Assembly: GCF_029637705.1 (NCBI RefSeq)
Contig: NZ_CP121252.1
Span: 1,488,001 to 1,552,000, forward strand
DNA length: 64,000 nucleotides
Direction: 5' to 3'
Source of the DNA: Citricoccus muralis
Lineage (GTDB): Bacteria > Actinomycetota > Actinomycetes > Actinomycetales > Micrococcaceae
Shown here: positions 36,373 to 47,768 of the stretch, one piece after another
Numbering within the stretch: position 1 is the first letter of the stretch
Layout: each line of letters starts with the position of its first letter
Translations under genes and position numbers: made by a program
Notes under the pieces: generated by a model
What the model was told of the DNA's origin: nothing
Seen by the model: the letters and a program-made list of their open reading frames with translations, nothing else
The model's database searches: none

Positions 36373-37895
36373 TCCCCGGGCAGATAGCTTGAGCACACCG
36401 GGTCCACCGGCGCATCCCGCTGAAGCACCCACACACCGTGATCGTCTTCGGTGACGACCTCGAAGCCGAGTCGCTCGGCACGTAGGAGTGCTTCATCCGG
36501 GGTGAGCGGATCCCAGCCACCGAGTTCTTCCACATCGGTGTCGATGATCATCCACGTGGACAATGTATCGCCGATCACCCCGTGCAAGCTGACATAGGTG
36601 CGGTCCACCAGATGCGGAATCGCATTATCTGCAGCCTCGACACATACATCGTCTGGAATGAGATCGACGGCGCGCTCGAAGGCCTCCGCCTTCTCCTTCT
36701 TGGTCCACAGCTCGCCTGAGAACGTGCGGTGGAACGGGAAGACCTGCGGGAAGAAAACAGTCCCCACCACGGCACAACCCACGACGGATGCCGTAAAGAT
36801 AGTCATCATCCGACTCCGGGTCTTTCCTCGCTTGGCCCACCAGCCCACAGCACGATGCAATCCGTCGATGGCCGCCATCAGGAAAACGACCGAGATGATG
36901 GCGTCGTATTGGTAGACCGGCGCCCAGAGGTTCAACCGGTCGTTGAACAGACGGGATAGCAACAGCGGTGCCGCCATCAACGTGTACGGGGAAAGGAAGG
37001 GCAGGAACCAGAGTGGCACAAAATGCAGCAACCACAGACCCACTTTGAGCGGGTGGTCGAACAGTACGGCCAAAGCGGCGAACGGGTTGGTGATCATATA
37101 GAGCAGAGAGCTACTCATGTCGGGGCCGAGGGCGGTGAACTGCCAATATCCAAACTCACCATCGGGGGAGTAATGGGGAATCACGACTTCGGTGGCGAAG
37201 TAATAACCCAGCACGCCAGCCACCACGAGCAACGCGGTCTGTGCCCATGCTTTGCGCAAGGCCAACACCAGGGCGATGGCAATCAGCGTGACGCCCATGT
37301 CTTCGCGCACAGTGAGCAAGATCAATGACAGTCCGGCGGCCAGCCAGTGCCGACGCGCGTCGATGGCCCAGACCACCCACCCCATCACCGGCACGCCGAG
37401 GGTGACTTCGTGGAACTCCCAATTGACCATGGCTTGGAAGGGCCACCAGGCGAGCACAGCGATCGCAGCAAGCAGACTGGCAACATGGGAGCCACGGCGT
37501 CGAGTGAACAGATAAATCGGAATGGCACTGGACGCTAAAGCCAAGGCCATGACGATCCCGAGCATCCGAGGGTCGTCCCATACCCAATAGAACGGCGCAA
37601 GCAACGCCAAAATCGGGTGGAAGTGGTCACCGAGCAAGTGGAAATCTACGCCCTTGATGGGAACGATCGGGGCGTTGAACAAGGCATACTGTCGGACCGC
37701 CTGGTCAAAGATACCGAGGTCGTATCCCTTAGCGTCGAAGTTCCGGAACCGCAACAGAGAGTGTGTCACGTAAACGGAGACCGCTACGGCCAGCACGATC
37801 CCCAGATGGATCCATTCGCGCCGATTCAGAGACGGGGCCGGTACGTTTTCGGTCTCTTTGCTTTGCGCTGTACCGGACTTCGTTCGCTTCCCCAC
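36369..37895 (-). CDS. DUF2079 membrane protein
   Basis: A 508-residue protein with about 10 membrane segments. DUF2079 landmarks are FRNFDAKGYDLGIFDQAVRQ, GVDFHLLGDHFHPILALLAPFYW and DMGVTLIA. The C-terminal ~110 residues are soluble. The family is related to GT-C-like membrane glycosyltransferases but its reaction is not established. It converges with the mannosyltransferase operon and shares its stop bases, so a common envelope role is plausible. Confidence 0.8.
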   Translation of the reverse strand: MGKRTKSGTAQSKETENVPAPSLNRREWIHLGIVLAVAVSVYVTHSLLRFRNFDAKGYDLGIFDQAVRQYALFNAPIVPIKGVDFHLLGDHFHPILALLAPFYWVWDDPRMLGIVMALALASSAIPIYLFTRRRGSHVASLLAAIAVLAWWPFQAMVNWEFHEVTLGVPVMGWVVWAIDARRHWLAAGLSLILLTVREDMGVTLIAIALVLALRKAWAQTALLVVAGVLGYYFATEVVIPHYSPDGEFGYWQFTALGPDMSSSLLYMITNPFAALAVLFDHPLKVGLWLLHFVPLWFLPFLSPYTLMAAPLLLSRLFNDRLNLWAPVYQYDAIISVVFLMAAIDGLHRAVGWWAKRGKTRSRMMTIFTASVVGCAVVGTVFFPQVFPFHRTFSGELWTKKEKAEAFERAVDLIPDDVCVEAADNAIPHLVDRTYVSLHGVIGDTLSTWMIIDTDVEELGGWDPLTPDEALLRAERLGFEVVTEDDHGVWVLQRDAPVDPVCSSYLPGD

Positions 37896-37943
37896 GGTCT
37901 CCTCATGATGACCAACCCCTGCACTGGGTGCAAGGTTGACGAG

Positions 37944-38017
37944 TGCCCCAGGAGGGATTCGAACCCCCGACCCACGGATTAGAAGGCCGTTGCTCTATCC
38001 AGCTGAGCTACTGGGGC
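37944..38017 (-). tRNA. tRNA-Arg (TCT)
   Basis: On the minus strand the acceptor GCCCCAG/CTGGGGC closes the cloverleaf. The anticodon loop is CTTCTAA (anticodon TCT) and the T arm is GGGGGTTCGAATCCCTC. The top pair of the anticodon stem is C-T. CCA is not encoded. It lies upstream of the DUF2079 gene on the same strand. Confidence 0.93.
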
Positions 38018-38180
38018 GTGAGCATGAACCAGTGTACCCGCTGAGCACAGAGACGTGCCTCCTCCACAGATTCCTTCCCGCGCCGTGTCGGTGACCACGA
38101 TCCACAGCCTTGTCGACCTTCGGGCGTGTGAGATTCCTTCACCGCCTGTACTGGAGGGACCTCGATGAAAGGAGAATGCG

Positions 38181-38768
38181 ATGAATCAACTCATCACTAT
38201 TCGCGGAAATCTGGCAGCCGACCCCAAGAGCAAGATGTTGCCTGATGGCATCACAGAAGCCGTGGAGTTTCGCGTGGCCAGTACCGAGCGGCGGTTCGAC
38301 CGCCAGACCGAGAGTTGGATCGATATCAATACCAGCTGGTTCACGGTGAACTGCTACCGCGGACTGGCACGCAATGCCCGCCGCAGTCTCTCAAAAGGTC
38401 ATCCCGTGGTGGTCACCGGCAAACTGTCGGTGCGGACCTGGAAGACCAAGGAACCGGACGGCGACGTGCCGAAGACCGGCACTACGGTTCAGATCGACGC
38501 CGATTCTGTCGGTCACGATCTGTCACGTGGCTGGACGGATTTCGTGCGGACGGGTGTTGAAGGAGAAAGCCTGCAACGTGCACCACGAGCAGAAACTTCT
38601 GAAGAACCCACTCGTGTTGACTTCGGAGAGTCCTCGGCCTCGTGGACTTCTGTTCGAAGCGAGGATGACCTTACACCGCAGCGCGTTCCTGATCCCGTGC
38701 CGCATGACGATGAGGCAGCGGCGGCCATGTACGCGATGGCAGGAGACCACGATCTGGTTCGACACTGA
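38181..38768 (+). CDS. ssb: Single-stranded DNA-binding protein paralogue
   Basis: The 195-residue protein has an SSB OB-fold: ITIRGNLAADPKSK, WFTVNCYRGLARNARRSLSKGHPVVVTGKL. It lacks the acidic DDDIPF-like tip that recruits partners in housekeeping SSB, ending instead in MAGDHDLVRH. It is therefore probably a secondary SSB for stress or recombination, with the main ssb elsewhere. AAAGGAG precedes ATG 38181. Confidence 0.85.
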   Translation: MNQLITIRGNLAADPKSKMLPDGITEAVEFRVASTERRFDRQTESWIDINTSWFTVNCYRGLARNARRSLSKGHPVVVTGKLSVRTWKTKEPDGDVPKTGTTVQIDADSVGHDLSRGWTDFVRTGVEGESLQRAPRAETSEEPTRVDFGESSASWTSVRSEDDLTPQRVPDPVPHDDEAAAAMYAMAGDHDLVRH

Positions 38769-38913
38769 GCCAGACCCCTCCTGCACGTTCGGCTGTCGGT
38801 GGTCGTTGGATGCTCGTCCTTCGAGTTGATATTCAGCACAGTGAGAGACCTATCTCCTGTCGTCTGGGCGCGGAGTATGCGGAACCCGGCGACCACCGAC
38901 TAGCCTTATGGAT

Positions 38914-40596
<1,683 letters not shown>

Positions 40597-40613
40597 TCAA
40601 TCAGTCCTGAGAT

Positions 40614-40652
40614 GATTGTGACTCCCTCGGCACTGCCGGGGGAGTCACAATC
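40614..40652. terminator. Bidirectional hairpin between ettA and tesB
   Basis: An 18-bp stem (40614-40631 with 40635-40652, loop ACT, one G-T pair) lies between the convergent ettA and tesB genes and should stop both transcripts. Confidence 0.85.
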
Positions 40653-40673
40653 GTCAATGCGTCAGTCCGCAGG

Positions 40674-41594
40674 TCAGTTTTGCTCAGCGAACTCCGGGAG
40701 CCGGACCATTCCTTCCTGGCCCACGGTTGCTACCAGGATGCCGTCGCGGGTGTAGATCCGGCCGAGTCCCAATCCACGAGCGGACTGTGCCGACGGTGAT
40801 TCTTGCACGTAGAGAAGCCATTCATCCACGGCCACCGGGCGATGGAACCACATCGAGTGGTCGAGTGACGCCACCGAAAGATCACGTTTCGCCCAGGCGA
40901 CCCCATGCTGACGCAAAATCGGCTCCAACAAGGTGTAATCCGAGGCATAGGCCAGCGCAGCGGCCTGAGCGTTGGCGGAAGTGAACGGTCCGTCGAAGGT
41001 AATCGGAGTGAACGTTTTCATCCAAGCGATGTTTTCTGGCCGTTTTTGCTCATCGGGGCGCAGGTAGATCGCCGGATACACGTGGCGGACATCGAAGGGC
41101 CGGGCCCGGGCGAACTCTTGGGCCACCGGAACATCCAGGTGGCCGAGGAGGTCGGCGGCGGTGGGCAGATCCTCGGGGCCGGGGAGGCCCTCCGGCATCG
41201 GAACCTGGTGTTCCAGTCCGGGGCTGGGTTGCTGGAAGGAACAGCTCAGCGACAGGATGACCTTGCCGTGTTGCCACGCCTGAACGCGGCGTACTGAGAA
41301 GGAACGCCCGTCACGAGGGGACTCCACCACGAAGTCGATGGGCTCTTTGGCGTCGCCGGGACGGATGAAGTAACTGTGCATGGAATGCAGCAACCGGTCA
41401 TCGTCGATCGTCGTTGATGCCGCCAGCAAGGACTGAGCCAAGACCTGGCCGCCGAAGACTCGTCCACGAGCCTGGGGAGGGGTATCGCCTGTGAAGCGCC
41501 GGAAACCAAAGTCATCCAACCCGTGGTCTTCGAGCTGTAGCACGGAGCGCAGGATGTCGGTCGGGTCATCCGGGTAGAGGTTCGTGTTCATCAT
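40674..41594 (-). CDS. tesB: Acyl-CoA thioesterase II
   Basis: TesB hydrolyses acyl-CoA to free fatty acid and CoA. The 306-residue double hot-dog protein contains RVFGGQVLAQSLLAA, LHSMHSYFIRPGD, and in the second half SVASLDHSMWFHRP with the conserved Asp, followed by a Gln/Thr-type active-site region (ESPSAQSARGLG). Two adjacent ATGs (41594, 41591) are possible. The region up to 41739 should hold divergent promoters, but I see no clear boxes. Confidence 0.93.
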   Translation of the reverse strand: MMNTNLYPDDPTDILRSVLQLEDHGLDDFGFRRFTGDTPPQARGRVFGGQVLAQSLLAASTTIDDDRLLHSMHSYFIRPGDAKEPIDFVVESPRDGRSFSVRRVQAWQHGKVILSLSCSFQQPSPGLEHQVPMPEGLPGPEDLPTAADLLGHLDVPVAQEFARARPFDVRHVYPAIYLRPDEQKRPENIAWMKTFTPITFDGPFTSANAQAAALAYASDYTLLEPILRQHGVAWAKRDLSVASLDHSMWFHRPVAVDEWLLYVQESPSAQSARGLGLGRIYTRDGILVATVGQEGMVRLPEFAEQN

Positions 41595-41739
41595 GAAGGT
41601 GGCGTTTCCTCAAGGTGGTCGGTCACTGTGACATTCTGGTCGATTCTACTAGTCGGTATCGCGCTTGGGGTGGAATCCATGGTTAAGCCCGGGGCAATGT
41701 GGCAGGACATTCAGTGAGCCACTGGGCATAATGGGCGGT

Positions 41740-42474
41740 ATGCCCGTTTTTTCGCATGACTCAGCCAGGCGAGTCCACCCGAATCGAGACACTGGCCTGC
41801 CCCTGGCGAATCGCGAAGCAGCGCGTGATCTAGAGCAATTGGCCTCCAGAACCAAGACCATCGGCACCACCGGAATGAGGTTCCAGGTGGTCTCTGACAT
41901 GCTGGCCACGTGGGTTTCGGTGATGCACCCGGCCGGGTTGGGAGATGACGTGCCGCTCGTACTGGGCTTGCGTGCCCAGCGACTACCGAGTCAGCCCGAA
42001 GCGGGTCTGGACCCCGGATCCTGGGACGGGCTTGACGTTGTCTTCGATCTGGAGGCGGTGACAGAGCGTACGGCGCGCATGGTTTCCCAAGAATCCGCTT
42101 GGTTTTCGTTCCCGCCGCGTCAGCTACGCGTGACATGGACCGCTATCACGCCTCCGCGCCAGGGATGGGAGCTACGGGCCACCGTCGACGACAATGACAT
42201 CAGTACCGTCGCACGGACTGGAATCGAAGAACTTGCTCAGAGCCTGCCGACCAACCCGGGAGAATCACTCGTGTCACGGGCTCGGGCGCAGGTATGGAAC
42301 CGCATGCTCGGAGATGCCGAGCGAGCCCAATTTCCGGCCGGGGCAGCCATGGGCGCCTACACCCTCGGGTTCCTGGAACCCGGAGGTACGACCACTGTTC
42401 ACCAGACGGGCGTGTGGACTCGGCTATCGAGCCGGCGGGGCACCATTCTGACGCGCCGCGCCGTGGCACTGTAA
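41740..42474 (+). CDS. Conserved hypothetical protein
   Basis: The 244-residue soluble protein has no membrane segment or signal peptide. It is rich in Trp and Arg with an alternating beta-type C-terminal half (FPPRQLRVTWTAITPP; VWTRLSSRRGTIL). I do not recognise a family. ATG 41740 is preceded by GGGCGG at short spacing; a start at 41665 would add a tail without features. It is divergent from tesB and converges with the OsmC-globin gene. Confidence 0.65.
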   Translation: MPVFSHDSARRVHPNRDTGLPLANREAARDLEQLASRTKTIGTTGMRFQVVSDMLATWVSVMHPAGLGDDVPLVLGLRAQRLPSQPEAGLDPGSWDGLDVVFDLEAVTERTARMVSQESAWFSFPPRQLRVTWTAITPPRQGWELRATVDDNDISTVARTGIEELAQSLPTNPGESLVSRARAQVWNRMLGDAERAQFPAGAAMGAYTLGFLEPGGTTTVHQTGVWTRLSSRRGTILTRRAVAL

Positions 42475-42498
42475 TGCGGGGGCAGCGGGGAAGCTCAG

Positions 42499-43536
42499 CT
42501 AGGCGTTGACCATGGCGTGTGCTGCGCGCTCAAGGTAATCCCACAGAGTTTCCTCTTGGAGAGGGGGAAGCTCCAGCGAGTCGACGGCGACGCGCATGTG
42601 CTTGAGCCAGCGGTCTCGTGCGTCGAAATCCACTCGGTACGGCATGTGCCGCATGCGCAACCGGGGATGTCCTCGTTGCTCGGAATAGGTGCCAGGACCG
42701 CCCCAGTATTGTTCCAGAAACAGCAACAAACGCTCTTCTGCCGGACCGAGATCTTCCTCCGGATACATCTCGCGCAGCACCGGATCTTCCGCAACTCCTT
42801 CATAAAACACTCGGCAGAGCTTGGCGAAGGTGGGACGTCCGCCGATCTGCTCATAGAAACTGGTGGGCTTCGACGTCGGCTCCGGGGTCTCATCCTTGGC
42901 GGGAGTACTGGTGCGCTGAAAAGGGGGAGTGTGTGCCGTTCCCGCAGCTATAGGGCGGTTCTCTAGCCCCGTCACCTGGCTGGGGCGGTTAGCCTGACGC
43001 GGGCGCAAGACCGCAATCGGGGCCCCCAACCGTGAACTGAAGTCCGGAAGCTGTTTACCACCACCAGAGAGGTGACGCTGTGGTTCGATGGTCACCGGGA
43101 AATTCACCGACCGCGCTATGAAGCACTGGCGATGGGCTTGTTCGTGCAGGGCATCCAGCTGCTCTTGCGTGACGGAATCGTCGTCAACCCACACTTCCGG
43201 GCGTAGCGTTGCTGCACTGATCTGACCGCCTTCAGCCGTGTGGGTGAGAATGAGCTCGGCACGACAACTCATTTGCGTTACCCGGACCTGAGAGCTCATC
43301 GCGACGAAGAGGTAGGACAGAATGTGGCACTCGGCCAGCGCACCGAGCAGCAACTGCTCCGGGTTCCACCGTCGGTAGTCCCCATGAAAAGCAGTTGCAG
43401 CAGAGCCCAGAATCTCACCTGGGTCCTCGGCCTGTATGACGACGTCCCGGTCAAAATCCCGGGGTCCTGAGGTACCGGTGCCCCGGTTGCCGGTCCATTC
43501 TGCGCGCAGAGAAAAGCGATGTTCCACGCATGACAC
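42499..43536 (-). CDS. OsmC-like domain fused to a group II truncated haemoglobin
   Basis: One open frame of 345 residues encodes two domains. Residues 1-155 are an OsmC/Ohr-type fold with the thiol pair Cys70 (ALAECHILSYLF) and Cys138 (HRQCFIARS), which in this family reduces organic peroxides. After a ~70-residue Pro/Thr-rich linker, residues 226-345 match mycobacterial GlbO: SFYEQIGGRPTF, Tyr245 (B10), Tyr258 (CD1), proximal His297 in HPRLRMRH, and Trp310 (G8). The protein may couple oxygen or NO chemistry to peroxide removal; that is inference. No frameshift is seen at the join. Confidence 0.9.
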   Translation of the reverse strand: MSCVEHRFSLRAEWTGNRGTGTSGPRDFDRDVVIQAEDPGEILGSAATAFHGDYRRWNPEQLLLGALAECHILSYLFVAMSSQVRVTQMSCRAELILTHTAEGGQISAATLRPEVWVDDDSVTQEQLDALHEQAHRQCFIARSVNFPVTIEPQRHLSGGGKQLPDFSSRLGAPIAVLRPRQANRPSQVTGLENRPIAAGTAHTPPFQRTSTPAKDETPEPTSKPTSFYEQIGGRPTFAKLCRVFYEGVAEDPVLREMYPEEDLGPAEERLLLFLEQYWGGPGTYSEQRGHPRLRMRHMPYRVDFDARDRWLKHMRVAVDSLELPPLQEETLWDYLERAAHAMVNA

Positions 43537-43579
43537 TCTACCGCTAGCTACGGATCAAGACATCCGCAGCCAGCGGCGA

Positions 43580-46189
43580 TCAGGACCGCCGAGCGTTGAG
43601 CGCCCGGTGTAGATCATCGGTGGCCTCCAACAGCACCCGACGCAGTCCAGCGAACTCGGTAGCTTCCTGTGCGGCCTCAGCAGCCTGGATCGTCTCGGTA
43701 GTCACCGACCAACTGGGAAAGAGCCCGACGGCTGCCGTCTCGGCCATCTCATGTGAACGTGAAGCCCATAGCCGATCGATTTCCGCGAAGTAGGCGTCGG
43801 CGTAGGGGTGCAAGAGAGCCTGATCGTGAACTCGGTTGAACCCGAGGACGACGCTGCGTTGGGTGGAGTTCGATAGCTCTCCGGCGACGATCTGATCCCA
43901 TGCCTGCTGCTTGGCCTCGGCGGTCGGAACGGCCGCCCGTGCTTTGGCTGCGGCGAGAGCACCGGTAGCGGTGTCGTCCTTGCTCAGTGCGTTCTCAATC
44001 TGAGTCTCATCGGCACGACCGCCAGCTACCAAAGACGTCAACAGTTCCCACTTTAGATCTGTGGTCAGGTCCAGGCCGGGAACCTTGTTGACGTCGCCTG
44101 AGTAAAGCACCTGCACAGCATCCAGCTGGTCACCGCGCGCCTGCGCAGCGTAGGCAGTGACGAACTGAAGTTGCTGATCGGAGCCAGCCTCGGCCTCCTG
44201 CGCGAGCGTCCAGAGTCGCTCGGCCACCTCCCGTCGCAGTGACGAAATCTGTTCCTCCGCCGTAAACTGCGATACCGCTGTGGCCAGCTGACGCAGCAAG
44301 GTCTGAACCACTGAGGAATCGGTTACCGAGCCGATATGGCGCAAGACGACATCCACAAACCAGGCAGAGCTGGCCTCCCCGTCACGTGCGGTATCCCAAG
44401 CTGCACCCCAGAGCAGGGTGCGAGGCAGCGACTCCTCGACCGAGGACAGGTCCGCGGCGGCACGCTCCCAGGACTGGTCGTCCAGGCGGATCTTGGCGTA
44501 TGCGAGGTCGTCGTCATTGATGACAATAATTTCGGGTCGCTGGATGCCGGCGGCCTCAGCCACCACGGTCACTTCACCATCGACATCCAGCTCGAAGCGC
44601 TCCTTCCGGACCAGACCAGAATCCGAACCGGGTTCCTGACGATAGAAACCCACCGCGAGCCGATGTGGGCGGAGCACCTGGTCGCCAGGGAATCCTGGCT
44701 CACCCGAAGGCGCAGTCTGGACGATCCGAAGCTCAGTGATGCGACCCTCGGAGTCGGTGTCGACCTCCGTGCGCAGTGCATTCACGCCGGAGGTCTCGAG
44801 CCAGAGCCGGGTCCAGTCCGTCAGATCGCGCCCTGAGGACGACTCGAGTTCAGCCATCAGGTCGGAGAGTTCGGTGTTGGACCAGGCGTGCTTGTCGAAG
44901 TAGGCGCGTACACCGGCCATGAAGTTCTCTTGACCCACCCAGGCCACCAGCTGGCGCAGAACCGAGGCGCCCTTGGCATAGGTGATGCCGTCAAAATTCA
45001 CCAAGACATCGTCGAGGTCACGGATCTCGGCGGTGATGGGATGGGTGCTGGAGAGCTGATCCTGACGGTAGGCCCAGTTCTTCTCCATCGACGAGAACGT
45101 CGTCCAGGCACCGGTGTACTCGGTGTTCTCGGCAGCGGCGAGGGTCGACATGAACTCCGCGAAGGACTCGTTGAGCCACAAGTCGTTCCACCAGCGCATG
45201 GTGACCAGGTCGCCGAACCACATGTGAGCCAGCTCGTGAAGCACCGTGATGGCCCGACGCTCGATCATGGCTTCGGGAACGGTGCCGCGGAATACGTAGT
45301 TCTCCAGGAACGTCACGGCCCCGGCGTTCTCCATGGCGCCGGCATTGAACTCCGGAACGAAGAGTTGGTCGTACTTTTCAAATGGGTAGGGGGTGCCAAA
45401 CTGGGCTTCAAAGAACTCGAAACCCTGTCGAGTCAAGGTGAAGATGTTTTCAGCGTCCAGGTGCTCGAACAGTGAGGCGCGGCAGTAGACACCCAGATCA
45501 ATACGGCGGCCATCGGAACTGGTCAGATCCGAATGCACCGACCGGTAGGGGCCCGCGATCAGGGCGGTGATGTACGAGGAGATCCGCGGGGTCGGGGAGA
45601 ACTCGTAGAGCACTGCAGAGTCCCGATCTGCCACGGAGAAGTTCACATGATCGATTGGAAGCGGGGCGGGAGTCGGCTGGTTGGACACCACGGACCAGTG
45701 CTGAGGGGCAACGACCACAAACTGGAAGGTGGCCTTCAGATCGGGCTGCTCGAAGACGGCGAACATCCGGCGGGAATCCGGGACCTCGAACTGAGTATAG
45801 AGATACGTCTCCTCGTCCACGGGATCGATGAACCGGTGCAGACCCTCACCGGTGTTCATATACACGCCGCGTCCGGCGACGATGAGTTCATTCTCGGCGG
45901 CAAGGGGGCCGACGGTGATGCGGACGCCGTCCGATGCTTCCGAACCTAGCTCCTCGCCGTTAAGAAGGACCGAGGTCACTTCTGAGGAGACAAAATCGAT
46001 GAAGGTGGAGGTTCCAACCGCCTCTTCCGTTGCGGAAAAACGCACGGTGGTGGTGGAACCGAAGGTGTCCTGCGAGCCGGTGAGGTCGAGCTCGACCCGG
46101 TAACTGTCCACCGAGACGGCGGCCGCGCGGGCCGTGGCTTCGTCGCGGGTGATGTTCAGGGCCGATGACGCGGGCTGGGGTGCAGACAC
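43580..46189 (-). CDS. pepN: Aminopeptidase N
   Basis: The 869-residue M1-family zinc peptidase removes N-terminal amino acids from peptides in the cytoplasm. The substrate motif GAMEN is at 284-288, and zinc ligands are HELAH (318-322) with Glu341 in NESF. The N-terminal beta-saddle and the long C-terminal helical domain have the length expected for the actinobacterial PepN. There is no signal peptide. The divergent rpiB gene begins 96 bp away. Confidence 0.95.
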   Translation of the reverse strand: MSAPQPASSALNITRDEATARAAAVSVDSYRVELDLTGSQDTFGSTTTVRFSATEEAVGTSTFIDFVSSEVTSVLLNGEELGSEASDGVRITVGPLAAENELIVAGRGVYMNTGEGLHRFIDPVDEETYLYTQFEVPDSRRMFAVFEQPDLKATFQFVVVAPQHWSVVSNQPTPAPLPIDHVNFSVADRDSAVLYEFSPTPRISSYITALIAGPYRSVHSDLTSSDGRRIDLGVYCRASLFEHLDAENIFTLTRQGFEFFEAQFGTPYPFEKYDQLFVPEFNAGAMENAGAVTFLENYVFRGTVPEAMIERRAITVLHELAHMWFGDLVTMRWWNDLWLNESFAEFMSTLAAAENTEYTGAWTTFSSMEKNWAYRQDQLSSTHPITAEIRDLDDVLVNFDGITYAKGASVLRQLVAWVGQENFMAGVRAYFDKHAWSNTELSDLMAELESSSGRDLTDWTRLWLETSGVNALRTEVDTDSEGRITELRIVQTAPSGEPGFPGDQVLRPHRLAVGFYRQEPGSDSGLVRKERFELDVDGEVTVVAEAAGIQRPEIIVINDDDLAYAKIRLDDQSWERAAADLSSVEESLPRTLLWGAAWDTARDGEASSAWFVDVVLRHIGSVTDSSVVQTLLRQLATAVSQFTAEEQISSLRREVAERLWTLAQEAEAGSDQQLQFVTAYAAQARGDQLDAVQVLYSGDVNKVPGLDLTTDLKWELLTSLVAGGRADETQIENALSKDDTATGALAAAKARAAVPTAEAKQQAWDQIVAGELSNSTQRSVVLGFNRVHDQALLHPYADAYFAEIDRLWASRSHEMAETAAVGLFPSWSVTTETIQAAEAAQEATEFAGLRRVLLEATDDLHRALNARRS

Positions 46190-46285
46190 ATGTCCTCCTG
46201 GGAGTCGCTACGCTGGGGTATAACAGTCCACTCTAGACGCAATCCACTGTGAAGCGTGACCCAACCCACAGCGAAGGAGACCTCT

Positions 46286-46789
46286 GTGCGCGTACATATT
46301 GCCACCGATCATGCCGGGCTTGACCTGAGCCGATACCTCATCGAGCAGCTGAGCGACGCCGGTTACGACATGGTTGATCACGGCCCGCAGGAGTACAACG
46401 CATTGGATGATTACCCCTCGTTCTGCATCAACGCCGCACTGGCTGTGAAGAAAGAACGCGAGGCCGGTGCAGATTCACTGGGCATCGTTCTGGGTGGGTC
46501 CGGCAACGGCGAACAGATGGCGGCCAACAAGGTTGAGGGCATTCGTGCAGCCTTGGCATGGTCCGTAGGCACCGCGCAATTGGCTCGCGAGCACAACAAC
46601 GCGCAGGTGGTGGCCGTGGGCGGGCGCCAGCATTCTCAAGAAGACGCCTTGGAAATTATCACCGCGTTCCTGACCGCAACCTGGTCGGACGAAGAGCGTC
46701 ACAGCCGCCGGATCGCCCAGATGAACGAGTACGAGCGCACCGGAGCCATTGCGGGACATGAGTTGGGAACGGACGGAATCGAGAAGTAA
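46286..46789 (+). CDS. rpiB: Ribose-5-phosphate isomerase B
   Basis: RpiB interconverts ribose 5-phosphate and ribulose 5-phosphate. The 167-residue product has the LacAB/RpiB landmarks HIATDHAGLDLSRYL, GIVLGGSGNGEQMAANK and AREHNNAQVVAVGGRQHS. Family members usually carry a catalytic Cys in that strand; here SLGIVLGGSGNGE has none, as in the mycobacterial type that uses Glu. GTG 46286 follows AAGGAG at 6 bp. Its stop overlaps the next start (TAATG). Confidence 0.92.
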   Translation: MRVHIATDHAGLDLSRYLIEQLSDAGYDMVDHGPQEYNALDDYPSFCINAALAVKKEREAGADSLGIVLGGSGNGEQMAANKVEGIRAALAWSVGTAQLAREHNNAQVVAVGGRQHSQEDALEIITAFLTATWSDEERHSRRIAQMNEYERTGAIAGHELGTDGIEK

Positions 46790-47682
46790 TGCCCGAAGGG
46801 CACACGATACATCGCGTCGCGCAGCAATTCACCGACACTTTCGTCGGGCAGCGACTCCGGGTGAGTTCACCGCAAGGGCGTTTCGCGGACGGCGCGGCGC
46901 TTTTGGACGGTCACACCCCGGTCTCCGCGAGGGCGCACGGCAAGCATTTGTTCCTGACGTTCGACCATGATCTCATCCTCAACGTTCATTTGGGGATGTA
47001 CGGAGCGTGGACGCTGGGTGGTGATGAGACGTTCACCGCGGCGTCATCATTAGGCGCACCGCGGAAGATCGGCGAGCAGGAGATCGCCCGTGGTCACGAC
47101 GACGGTGATTCCTATTCTGGACCACCGGAACCCAGGCCGACCACCCGGGTTCGGTTGGTGACCGAACACGGTTGGGCTGACCTCGTCGGAGCCAGTGTTT
47201 GCCGTGTACAGACCCCCGCGGAGATGGCCGGTACCGTCGCTGCGATGGGGCCGGACCCGCTGGGGGACGAACCTGGAGTAGAGGACTTCCTGCATCAGTG
47301 TTCGTCGACCCGTACCGCCATCGGAACGGTGCTCATGGATCAGTCCCGAGTAGCCGGGATCGGCAATATTTATCGTGCCGAAGGACTCTTCAGGGCAAGG
47401 ATTGACCCTTATCGGCCGGCGAACGAAGTTGATGAGACCACGTTGCGATCCCTCTGGGATGACGAAGTGTTTCTCATGCAGCTTGGTGTGGAACACGGAC
47501 GCATTATTACCACTGCGCCGGAACACCGCCCAGGCGTGGACTTAGCCGAAGCGTGGCCTGAGCATGCCTATTACGTGTATCAGCGACAAGGGATGAGCTG
47601 CCGTGTCTGCGCCAGCGACTCGATCGTGGTTTCGTCCATGGCCGCTCGAAAACTGTACCGGTGTACCGTATGCCAGCGCTGA
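46789..47682 (+). CDS. nei2: Fpg/Nei-family DNA glycosylase, Nei2 type
   Basis: The protein excises oxidised bases and cuts the abasic site. The 297-residue product starts MPEGHTIHRVA, with Pro1 (after Met removal) and Glu as catalytic residues. The helix-two-turn-helix follows with DQSRVAGIGNIYRAEGLF. It ends in a C4 zinc finger (CRVC ... CTVC). MPEGHT with this length is the actinobacterial Nei2 form and not MutM. It is coupled to rpiB by a one-base overlap. Confidence 0.92.
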   Translation: MPEGHTIHRVAQQFTDTFVGQRLRVSSPQGRFADGAALLDGHTPVSARAHGKHLFLTFDHDLILNVHLGMYGAWTLGGDETFTAASSLGAPRKIGEQEIARGHDDGDSYSGPPEPRPTTRVRLVTEHGWADLVGASVCRVQTPAEMAGTVAAMGPDPLGDEPGVEDFLHQCSSTRTAIGTVLMDQSRVAGIGNIYRAEGLFRARIDPYRPANEVDETTLRSLWDDEVFLMQLGVEHGRIITTAPEHRPGVDLAEAWPEHAYYVYQRQGMSCRVCASDSIVVSSMAARKLYRCTVCQR

Positions 47683-47768
47683 AACCCCTCGCTCCCTTAC
47701 CGGGGAGTCACGGTCACATCATGACACGAGTGGAACCATCGGGTGTTCTAGCGCGTTAGGCTGAAGGC

